Assembly (NCBI RefSeq): GCF_017114945.1
Contig: NZ_JABXKQ010000146.1
Location: 1 to 39,437, forward strand
Source of the DNA: Nostoc sp. JL34
GTDB taxonomy: Bacteria; Cyanobacteriota; Cyanobacteriia; Cyanobacteriales; Nostocaceae
Length of the DNA: 39,437 bases
Direction of reading: 5' to 3'
Part shown: positions 32,864 to 39,437 of the stretch, piece by piece
How positions within the stretch are numbered: the stretch's first letter is position 1
How the letters are laid out: each line of letters opens with the position of its first letter
Notes under the pieces: generated by a model
What the model was told of the DNA's origin: nothing
Databases searched by the model: none
What the model saw: the letters and a program-made list of their open reading frames with translations, nothing else
Translations under genes and position numbers: made by a program

Positions 32864-33250
32864 TTAATCTGAAGATTCTCCATCCCTGCGCCCAAGTTCA
32901 TAAATGCCGGCGCCCATACAAGCTAATATTCCTGTACTAATTCCCCAACTCTCACCTAAACTAATTTCCAGACCCCAGTTAAATAAAGCGCCAACTACCA
33001 AAAAAGGCACAATGCTAAACAGTGAGGCGTAGAAAGCGTTTTGGGATTCTCTGGCTTTACGAGTCTTTTCAAATTCTGACTGGCTGGTGTAAAGCGATCG
33101 CTCGGCAAAGTTAAACCAGCGATTGAGTTGCTCGATTACCCATTCATTGACTCTGGAAAAACCTAGATATAGCGCCAATGACCACAAACTCGCTCCAGCG
33201 ATCGCGATCGTGTCTAACTCAAAACGGAAAGGTAAAATTTCAGTCAGCAT
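32864..33250 (-). CDS. Small membrane protein, unknown
   Basis: The product is 128 residues. Three hydrophobic segments: about 14-31 (IAIAGASLWSLALYLGF), 72-93 (ASLFSIVPFLVVGALFNWGL) and 101-118 (WGISTGILACMGAGIYELG). Between the first two is a charged, amphipathic stretch (LYTSQSEFEKTRKARESQNA). No family recognised; the shape recurs in cyanobacteria as a conserved hypothetical. ATG start. Confidence 0.7.
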   Translation of the reverse strand: MLTEILPFRFELDTIAIAGASLWSLALYLGFSRVNEWVIEQLNRWFNFAERSLYTSQSEFEKTRKARESQNAFYASLFSIVPFLVVGALFNWGLEISLGESWGISTGILACMGAGIYELGRRDGESSD

Positions 33251-33391
33251 TGCTTAGGTGAGTCCTGCAAAGGGTTAACTTTAGCTGTCAGTAGATGCTA
33301 AATAAACCTCTTGTGCAATTTTAAGCATAAAAGCTAACAAGATTTCAACTACTTAACAACTTCCCGTTTTTTAGCTTGAAGCAAACCTAAT

Positions 33392-34081
33392 TTACGGATT
33401 GCTGGGTAAATTATCGGGATCGATACCAAGAGAACGTAAATGGTGTGCAAACTTTTCTGCTTTTTCTTCTGCCGTTAAATACCGATTTCCTTGTTCGTCA
33501 TACCAAGATAGAAATTCCTGACCAATTCCACCAATAACACCTTGATGTCGTCCAATTCCTAAACCAACCTCTGGCATCCAATGGGGTTCGCCAATTTGTA
33601 ATTGATAATTTTTGTCTATCAATTTGTAAATTTCAAATGGTTGGTGTTGATCGCGTTGCCAATATTCGGGGTTGTAAATAATGTAGTAAAGTACGCCAAG
33701 TTTCCGATAAATTTCTAACTTTTCGTCGTATTCACTTCCTGGAGAATGGGATACCATCTCCAATGTTAGTATCGGTACTACCTCATTTTCTTCCCAGACA
33801 GCGTAACTTCTACGCGATTTACCACCTTTTTTGCGATCAACTCCCAAACTCAGAAACCCATCTGGTACTATGGGGACTCTCGCATTAGCCCCTGTCGTGT
33901 GGTAGATTGCCATGTCTACGCCGAAAAACCAATCGGTGCGCGTTGCCCAAATCGAGGTTAATAGGAACAGTAGAATGTTGGGCAGAAAATTTTGATCCTC
34001 ATTATCCACAGGTATATCGTCTGAGCAGGCTAGTTCGTCAGTGCTTGGAAGCCCAACGACTTTAAGGTTTTCTGACAGCAT
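33392..34081 (-). CDS. Uma2 family (DUF820) putative endonuclease
   Basis: The product is 229 residues if started at the ATG at 34081; the frame is open to a TTG at 34129. Typical opening PSTDELACSDDIPVDNEDQN, then DWFFGVDMAIYH, IVPDGFLSLGV, VVPILTLEMVSHSPGSEYDEKLEIYRKLGVLYYIIYN. The acidic residues in VPDGF, LTLEM and the Lys in YDEKL mark the PD-(D/E)xK-like site. It ends with a coiled tail (TAEEKAEKFAHHLRSLGIDP). This is a different subgroup from the Uma2 gene at 8436. Molecular role unknown. Confidence 0.88.
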   Translation of the reverse strand: MLSENLKVVGLPSTDELACSDDIPVDNEDQNFLPNILLFLLTSIWATRTDWFFGVDMAIYHTTGANARVPIVPDGFLSLGVDRKKGGKSRRSYAVWEENEVVPILTLEMVSHSPGSEYDEKLEIYRKLGVLYYIIYNPEYWQRDQHQPFEIYKLIDKNYQLQIGEPHWMPEVGLGIGRHQGVIGGIGQEFLSWYDEQGNRYLTAEEKAEKFAHHLRSLGIDPDNLPSNP

Positions 34082-34248
34082 GACTATTACCGCGGTGGCT
34101 TCGGTTTCTTTGATTATAGGTAAATTCAACTTGCCAAGGGTGTAGGGAAGGAACGCATTCTAATAGCGTTCTCCACCCAGCTAAAAACAACTTGCAGGCA
34201 ATTCTTTTGCTTATGCAGGATGCAAGTGGTGTTTTTGTCTGTATTCTA

Positions 34249-34321
<73 letters not shown>

Positions 34322-34395
34322 TGGGGCTTTTGTGAGCCACGATTAATCAATGTAGCAAAGATAAAAGAATATAGCAAGTCTTTGGAGAAAAATAG

Positions 34396-35277
34396 TTATG
34401 CAGCTTTCAAACTCAACTTAAACCAGACGAAAACGGCTACAAATAGGAGAAACTGGACAAGAACAATACTTGGCCCAGAAGCAAGGTTGAAAATACCTGA
34501 CACAATGATGCCAGCAATGCTGCTGATGGAACCAACTATCACCGACATAACTAGAAAGCGGCTAAAGTGGTGACTCATCAGTTTGGCGGTAGAGGCGGGA
34601 ATGACCAAAAAGGCGTTCACCAGTAAAACACCGACAGCTTTAATCGCGACAGCAACGGCCAGTGAAAGCAAGACCACAAAAGCGTAGCGGTACAATTGAA
34701 CGGGAACGCCTTGAACTTGGGCGACATCGGGGTTAAGGGTCAATAAAATTTGCTGTCGCAGAGTTGATAGTAAAAATATGCTCCCTCCCACAAGGACTAG
34801 CAGCGTCAAAATCAAATCTGTGGTGTCGATCGCTAGAATATCCCCGAACAGTACAGCCATCAAGTTGCCACGATATCCTTTAATTAGGCTCGTGAGAATT
34901 AAACCGATCGCTAAAGCTCCAGATAGCACTATGCTAAGTACGCTATCGCTACCTAAGTCGGTTTTGTCGATAAAGTAAAGAACAATAACACCGAAAACTA
35001 AGGTAAAAGGTAATAGCATCCAAGTAGGATTTATTTGTAGCAGCACACCTAACGCCACACCTACTAATGCTGCATGACCAACTGCGTGGCTGAAAAAAGA
35101 TAACTGACGCAAGGTGACAAAACTACCCAACATCCCGCCAAGTATTCCCATCAAGGCAGCACCGATGATCGCACGCTGCATATAGGGGAATGTTAACAAG
35201 CTTACCAAGTCATTAAGATTGGCGATCGCAAGCCAAACTATCTGACAATCATTGAAGAAATTCATACTTATAGGCAT
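34396..35277 (-). CDS. znuB: Zinc ABC transporter permease
   Basis: The product is 293 residues, eight to nine membrane helices, cluster-9 (ABC-3) family. Typical pieces: MQRAIIGAALMGILGGMLGSFVTLRQLSFFSHAVGHAALVG near the N-terminus, LTLNPDVAQVQGVPVQLYRY and AIKAVGVLLVNAFLVIPASTAKLM. Its ATG overlaps the ZnuC stop by one base (TAATG), so translation is coupled. Manganese transporters (MntB) are close relatives; zinc is preferred from the SBP and the operator. Confidence 0.92.
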   Translation of the reverse strand: MPISMNFFNDCQIVWLAIANLNDLVSLLTFPYMQRAIIGAALMGILGGMLGSFVTLRQLSFFSHAVGHAALVGVALGVLLQINPTWMLLPFTLVFGVIVLYFIDKTDLGSDSVLSIVLSGALAIGLILTSLIKGYRGNLMAVLFGDILAIDTTDLILTLLVLVGGSIFLLSTLRQQILLTLNPDVAQVQGVPVQLYRYAFVVLLSLAVAVAIKAVGVLLVNAFLVIPASTAKLMSHHFSRFLVMSVIVGSISSIAGIIVSGIFNLASGPSIVLVQFLLFVAVFVWFKLSLKAA

Positions 35278-36053
35278 TAATGTTGGTGCTGGTAGCGGCT
35301 GAAACCTGGGCCGTAGGTTGCTAACAGGTTTTGTGGTGAAAGGGCAATTTCTGGCTTACCAGTACAAACAATGCTTTGGTTCAGGCAAAGCACGCGATCG
35401 CAATGGCGATTTACCATATCAATATCATGGGAAACTTGCAATACTGTCCAAGCCTCTTCCCGCTTTAATTCATTTAGCAAAGCGTAAAAATCTGCTGCAC
35501 CTTGCACATCAACACCAGCAAAGGCTTCATCTAGTACCAACAGTTTTCGAGGCATTACTAAACAATAAGCCAATAAAACCCGCTTGAGTTGACCACCGCT
35601 AAGAGTACCAATAGCTTGATGCTGTAGATGATAAGCATCAGTTCGCCCTAAAGCTTCTGTTACTGCTGCCGATTTTTCTCGGTCTTGTCTCCACAGCTTA
35701 GAGAAAAATGAATTCTTGATTTTCCCTTCTTTTACCCATCCTAATCCCACCAATTCCCTCACAGAAATGGGAAAGCTACGATCAAAAATGAAATTTTGCG
35801 GCATATAGCCCAACGTGTGACGTAAATGCCCCAGCCTTGCAATTGGGCGACCTAATATTTCAATCGTACCAGCACTTCGAGGGATCAAATCTAAAACCGC
35901 TTTTACCAGGGTACTTTTACCAGCACCATTGGGGCCGACAATGGCTGTATCTGTTCCTGGGAACAATTCAAAAGAAACATCTCGAACAGCTAGATAGCTG
36001 CCTTGATAGACAGTTAATCCTTCTACTTTCAAAATAGCAATGTCATTATTCAT
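35277..36053 (-). CDS. znuC: Zinc ABC transporter ATP-binding protein
   Basis: The product is 258 residues. Walker A GPNGAGKSTLVKAVL, signature LSGGQLKRVLLA, Walker B KLLVLDEAFAGVD with catalytic Glu, and H-loop VSHD are all normal, and the YMPQ Q-loop is seen. Middle gene of the znu operon; the start ATG lies next to a heptamer repeat (36054-36083) in the 43-bp gap to znuA. Confidence 0.94.
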   Translation of the reverse strand: MNNDIAILKVEGLTVYQGSYLAVRDVSFELFPGTDTAIVGPNGAGKSTLVKAVLDLIPRSAGTIEILGRPIARLGHLRHTLGYMPQNFIFDRSFPISVRELVGLGWVKEGKIKNSFFSKLWRQDREKSAAVTEALGRTDAYHLQHQAIGTLSGGQLKRVLLAYCLVMPRKLLVLDEAFAGVDVQGAADFYALLNELKREEAWTVLQVSHDIDMVNRHCDRVLCLNQSIVCTGKPEIALSPQNLLATYGPGFSRYQHQH

Positions 36054-36083
36054 TAGTCATTAGTTATTAGTCATTGGTCATTT
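36054..36083. repeat. Heptamer repeats between znuA and znuC
   Basis: TAGTCAT, TAGTTAT, TAGTCAT, TGGTCAT in tandem fill most of the 43-bp junction, the same STRR family as at 1318-1398. Confidence 0.65.
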
Positions 36084-36096
36084 GCAAAGGATTAAC

Positions 36097-37110
36097 CTAT
36101 TTACAGGCCGTTTCTAAAGTTTGCAAGTTAGCTTTCATAGCTTTAAAATAATGCTGCGGATCTGTTTCGCCAGTTTCCAAAGAATCCAGTGTCCGCAAAT
36201 TTAACTTCAAGTCTTTGGAGAGGCTCGTCAGCAGTTTATTATCTACTCCTGGTTCGCTAAATAAAGCTTTAACTTTGTACTTTTTCACAGCATTGATTGC
36301 ATTTTGTACATCCGTTGGTGAAAGTTGATCTTCGGGAATTTCTACTACAGCAACTTGCTTGAGGTTATAGCGTTTAGCTAAATATGGAAACGCATCATGA
36401 AAGGTAATAAAGGTGCAACTGGGATTTTTTTGCAAAGTCTGCTGAAATTCGCTGTTTAAACTTTCTAATTCTTTAATATAAACCGTAGCATTTGCTTCGT
36501 AGGTAGCTTTATTCGCTGGGTTGGCAGCAATTAATCCATCCCGAATATTTGTTACCTGTTGTTTTGCCAAAACTGGATCTAGCCAAACGTGAGGATTACC
36601 TTGGGTATGGTCGTGGTCTTTTTCATCTGGCGTCGTTTTCACAACAGGTGAAATTTCATTTAAAGGTTTAATACCAATACTTGCATCAATTTCAGTTAAT
36701 TTGGGATTTTGGGCATTTTTGATCGTATCTTCCAGAAATTCCTCCAAACCTAAACCATTTTTTACTAACACATTGGCAGTAGCGATCGCTTTGACATTTT
36801 CTGGTGTCGCTTGGTATTCATGTACCTCCGTACCAGGTGGCACTAGAATTTCTACATCTGCCACATTCCCAGCTACTGCCTTGGTAAACAAATATATCGG
36901 TAAAAATGTCGTCACTACTTTAGTTTTTCCCGACTGCACCGATGGGGTAGAGGCAGCTTCCTGTACCTGCGGCGACTGTTCGGAAGTTTTTCCCTGAGTC
37001 TGATTCGATTGACTACAGCCAGTAGTTATTGACAACATTAACAGAGCAATTATAGGCAAGATGCCCCTTGTTTGTCTGCCCCTTCTTTGTCCTCTGCAAT
37101 TCATGATCAC
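36097..37110 (-). CDS. znuA: Zinc-binding lipoprotein of ABC transporter
   Basis: The product is 337 residues. A lipoprotein signal ends at Cys32 (LLMLSITTGC). Metal ligands typical of ZnuA-type cluster-9 proteins are seen: His in GTEVHEYQATPENV, His in NPHVWLDPVL and His in FITFHDAFPYLAKRYNL, with the fourth (Glu/Asp) position in ALFSEPGVDNKLL. The short loop DEKDHDHTQGNPH is His/Asp-rich, which favours zinc. Signal and binding suggest periplasmic capture and delivery to ZnuBC. First gene of the operon, minus strand. Confidence 0.93.
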   Translation of the reverse strand: MIMNCRGQRRGRQTRGILPIIALLMLSITTGCSQSNQTQGKTSEQSPQVQEAASTPSVQSGKTKVVTTFLPIYLFTKAVAGNVADVEILVPPGTEVHEYQATPENVKAIATANVLVKNGLGLEEFLEDTIKNAQNPKLTEIDASIGIKPLNEISPVVKTTPDEKDHDHTQGNPHVWLDPVLAKQQVTNIRDGLIAANPANKATYEANATVYIKELESLNSEFQQTLQKNPSCTFITFHDAFPYLAKRYNLKQVAVVEIPEDQLSPTDVQNAINAVKKYKVKALFSEPGVDNKLLTSLSKDLKLNLRTLDSLETGETDPQHYFKAMKANLQTLETACK

Positions 37111-37191
37111 GGTGTTTTCTCCTCAAAACGGATGCTTGCTCTGCCTCTGTCACAATTCCTATTGACAATGAGGCCTATCCGAGATTTTACA

Positions 37192-37214
37192 CTAGAATAA
37201 TTCTCATTCTCATT
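37192..37214 (-). promoter_or_regulatory. Putative Zur/Fur-family operator upstream of znuA
   Basis: CTAGAAT-A-ATTCTCA is a 7-1-7 type near-palindrome (37192-37206), followed by another TTCTCATT (37207-37214); on the minus strand it reads AATGAGAATGAGAATTATTC, like the tandem GATAAT hexamers of Fur-family sites. It stands 82-104 bp ahead of the znuA ATG. The left half has two departures from TGAGAAT. Fur and Zur sites cannot be told apart by eye; the zinc genes argue for Zur. Confidence 0.6.
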
Positions 37215-37442
37215 GAAATTATATAATATCATTCTGAGTTTCCGGTGTAATGAGTAACAAGAAAACTTTCTCAGACCCTACAGCCCTCTGCAATTTAGTT
37301 TTCCCTGAATAATTAGGATTTCTTGACTTGTTTTGTTAAAAAGCTTGCTTACTTCTGATAAGATTACTGACAAATATTTTCATGAAATACGCGTTTAAAA
37401 ACGTGGTTTGGGTGTGAATTGGAGATCAGTGTGAGGAGAAAA

Positions 37443-39053
37443 ATGCAAAAATTTTGTAAATATCTGCTAGTTAGTCCAGCAGTCTGCGGTGTAATGCTAT
37501 TTTTGAATACTGCTACATTTGCAGGTGAAATATCCAGCCCGTCTGAAATCAATCAACCTCAAGTTTTAGCTAATCCAGACATCAAAGAAAAAAATCAGAA
37601 CATAGGGCAAGTTACCTCCGTATCTCAATTTTCCGATGTACAACCTACAGACTGGGCATTCCAAGCATTGCAGTCTTTAGTTGAACGCTATGGCTGTATT
37701 GCAGGATACCCAAATAGTACTTATCGTGGGAATCGGGCATTAACGCGATATGAGTTTGCTGCTGGTTTGAATGCTTGTCTTGACCGAGTTAATGAACTTA
37801 TTGCTACAGCCACTGGCGATTTAGTTAACAAACAAGATTTAGCCACATTACAAAAGCTGCAAGAAGATTTTTCAGCAGAACTGGCGACACTCCGAGGTCG
37901 TGTAGATGCAGTAGAAGCAAAAACTGCTGAATTGGAGGCGAATCAGTTCTCAACCACAACCAAACTGCAAGGACAAGTTGTCGCAGTCGTCAGCGATGTT
38001 TTGTCAGGAAATACAGTCAACGGTGCAGAAATTGCAGACAAGAATACAACTTTAGGGGTACGGGCACGGATAGAATTAGTAACTAGCTTCACAGGGCAAG
38101 ATACGCTGTTCACCAGAATTCAGGCTAATAATATTCTCAGCCCTAACATTGGTACACCAGAAGGTAACTTATTCTTTGCTGGCGAGGATGGTACTACTAA
38201 TGCTGCTATAGATGCCTTGTATTACAAATTCCCTCTGGGCGAAAAAACACAGGTTATCGCTATTGCCAATGCCGGTGCAGCAGACGACCTTACCAGCACT
38301 GTCAATCTCTTTGATGGTGATGGCGCTTTTGGTGCTTTGTCTACCTTTGGTACACGTAACCCAATTTATAACCAAATAAATGGCGCGGGGTTGGGAGTAA
38401 CGCACGAGTTCAGTGACAAATTGGCATTAAGTCTAGGGTATTTGAGTGGTACAGCTAATAACCCTACACCCAATAATGGTTTATTTAATGGTTCTTACGG
38501 TGCGCTGGCACAGTTGACAGTTAAACCAAGCGATCGCATTTCTATTGGTTTAACTTACATCAATTCCTACAACCAACCACTACTCACAGGTAGCAATGCG
38601 GCGACTTTCCAGAATATAGCAGCTATCCAGGGTTTACCGGAAGAGGAAGTAGCATTTTCCAGTAATTCTTACGGTGTCCAAGCATCGATTGGCATCACTG
38701 ATAACATAGTCTTGGGTGGTTGGGCTGGATACACCAACAGTCAAAGCTTGAAAGGAAACGGTGGAGACGTTGATATTTGGAACTATGCCGTTACCCTTGG
38801 CTTCCCTGACCTCGGTAAAAAAGGTAATTTAGCAGGGATCATCGCTGGTGTGGAGCCGAAAGTCACAAGCTCTAATATTGCAGGATTGGCCAGTGATCCT
38901 GATACATCGTACCATCTTGAGGCGTTCTACCAGTATAAGCTGAGTGACAATATCACCATTACTCCAGGAGTCATCTGGTTAACATCCCCAGATCACAACA
39001 ACGACAATGATGATGTTGTTATTGGTGCATTGAGAACCACATTCAGTTTCTAA
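37443..39053 (+). CDS. SLH-domain outer membrane porin (OprB/iron-uptake-porin type)
   Basis: The product is 536 residues from the ATG at 37443, chosen because GAGGAG precedes it by 6 nt (the frame opens earlier at a TTG, 37419). Signal peptide to about residue 29; an SLH domain around residues 62-115 (FSDVQPTDWAFQALQSL, then YRGNRALTRYEFAAGLNACL) that would bind peptidoglycan-linked polymer; a short coiled coil (LQEDFSAELATLRGRVDAVE); then a ~370-residue beta-barrel ending in aromatic F (TTFSF). This is the major cyanobacterial porin family. It is divergent from znuABC, so it may provide the outer-membrane step of metal uptake. Confidence 0.92.
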   Translation: MQKFCKYLLVSPAVCGVMLFLNTATFAGEISSPSEINQPQVLANPDIKEKNQNIGQVTSVSQFSDVQPTDWAFQALQSLVERYGCIAGYPNSTYRGNRALTRYEFAAGLNACLDRVNELIATATGDLVNKQDLATLQKLQEDFSAELATLRGRVDAVEAKTAELEANQFSTTTKLQGQVVAVVSDVLSGNTVNGAEIADKNTTLGVRARIELVTSFTGQDTLFTRIQANNILSPNIGTPEGNLFFAGEDGTTNAAIDALYYKFPLGEKTQVIAIANAGAADDLTSTVNLFDGDGAFGALSTFGTRNPIYNQINGAGLGVTHEFSDKLALSLGYLSGTANNPTPNNGLFNGSYGALAQLTVKPSDRISIGLTYINSYNQPLLTGSNAATFQNIAAIQGLPEEEVAFSSNSYGVQASIGITDNIVLGGWAGYTNSQSLKGNGGDVDIWNYAVTLGFPDLGKKGNLAGIIAGVEPKVTSSNIAGLASDPDTSYHLEAFYQYKLSDNITITPGVIWLTSPDHNNDNDDVVIGALRTTFSF

Positions 39054-39071
39054 TTTTTAAAATCTTCAAAG

Positions 39072-39106
39072 AAGATGCAAAGGATAACTTTGCGTCTTTT
39101 ATTTTG
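39072..39106 (+). terminator. Intrinsic terminator of the porin gene
   Basis: Arms AAGATGCAAAG and CTTTGCGTCTT (39072-39082, 39088-39098; one G-T pair) around a 5-nt loop, followed by TTATTTTGTG, 18 bp after the stop codon. Confidence 0.75.
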
Positions 39107-39190
39107 TGTGTGGTTTCAAAAATAAAACTCAGTATTTTTGCCTTTTCCTGTGGAATGATCGCCCTTCTCCTCTAAGTATCTGAAAGAAAC

Positions 39191-39369
39191 TTACCCCCTG
39201 ACTTCAGCTTGTAACCACCCTTCTAAATCAGCAAGATTAGAGAAATCTAACAAAGCATCACCTCAACCGATTCAAACTGGTAATTTTCCGCTTCTGGAGG
39301 TGGTTCATCTACTAATTCAAACAGCAAACCTGGAAATTGCTTAAATAATTTATAGAAGATGGTGTCATA
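39191..39369 (-). pseudogene. Remnant of a Rpn/PD-(D/E)xK-type transposase-nuclease gene
   Basis: In one frame the sequence reads YDTIFYKLFKQFPGLLFELV, then DEPPPEAENYQFESVEV, which is the conserved N-terminus of Rpn-like proteins that are abundant in cyanobacteria. It stops right afterwards, and another frame continues LLDFSNLADLEGWLQAEVRG*, which looks like the family's C-terminus. The middle ~200 codons are missing, and a stop codon replaces the start (TGA before TATGAC). I read it as a gene with a large internal deletion. Confidence 0.6.
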
Positions 39370-39437
39370 TCAAGTCCGGTTAATTACTTATGATTACCGC
39401 ATCCGTGCAAAAGTCAGGAAAACCTCTTTCTCCCTGC

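Overview
The window reads as chromosomal DNA of a filamentous, heterocyst-type cyanobacterium of the Nostoc/Anabaena group. Four signs support this: the cyanobacterial ATP synthase order (atp1, a, c, b', b, delta, alpha, gamma); the oxygenic-photosynthesis genes petL and chlH; many HIP1 palindromes (GCGATCGC); and the 7-bp tandem repeats and small palindromic dispersed repeats typical of these genomes. No phage or conjugative backbone and no CRISPR array was seen.

Layout. 1-6675 (minus): complete atp operon without beta/epsilon, ending in a strong hairpin terminator at 278-318. 6905-7000: petL, a 31-residue cytochrome b6f subunit. 7198-8355: aroB carrying an in-frame palindromic repeat insertion. 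8436-12284: a Uma2-family protein, small unknown genes, thioredoxin, a RibD/DHFR-like reductase and a DUF2805-type protein. 12327-15984 (minus): two half-transporters forming an asymmetric heterodimeric ABC exporter, divergent from an EgtD-like methyltransferase (16199-17260). 17809-23771: an accessory zone with HicAB, a secreted pentapeptide/TPR protein, TenA, a ParE-like pair, a MazF-like pair, HIP1-rich repeat arrays on both sides of the last two pairs, and an AIPR (abortive-infection type) gene whose start codon seems lost. 23999-24110: a MITE-like element with an 8-bp target duplication, just behind chlH (24126-28112). 28516-30823: an unrecognised trio, namely a frameshifted two-region membrane protein, a small Gly/Ala-rich membrane protein and a divergent HTH protein. 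This is the best candidate for something undescribed. 30875-31329: a DUF4258/DUF2283 pair. 31414-34321: an LpxB-related glycosyltransferase, a small membrane protein, another Uma2 protein and tRNA-Phe. 34396-37110 (minus): znuABC with a Zur/Fur-like site upstream, divergent from an SLH/OprB-type porin (37443-39053). The window ends with a decayed Rpn-type nuclease gene.

How it fits together. The core genes serve energy (ATP synthase, b6f), chlorophyll (ChlH), the shikimate pathway (AroB), thiamine salvage (TenA) and metal uptake across both membranes (porin plus ZnuABC). Between them lie four toxin-antitoxin-like pairs and a defence-type gene, mixed with repeats. Two probable single-base indels (AIPR start; the 28710-29801 gene) lie in this accessory part and could be real decay or assembly error.
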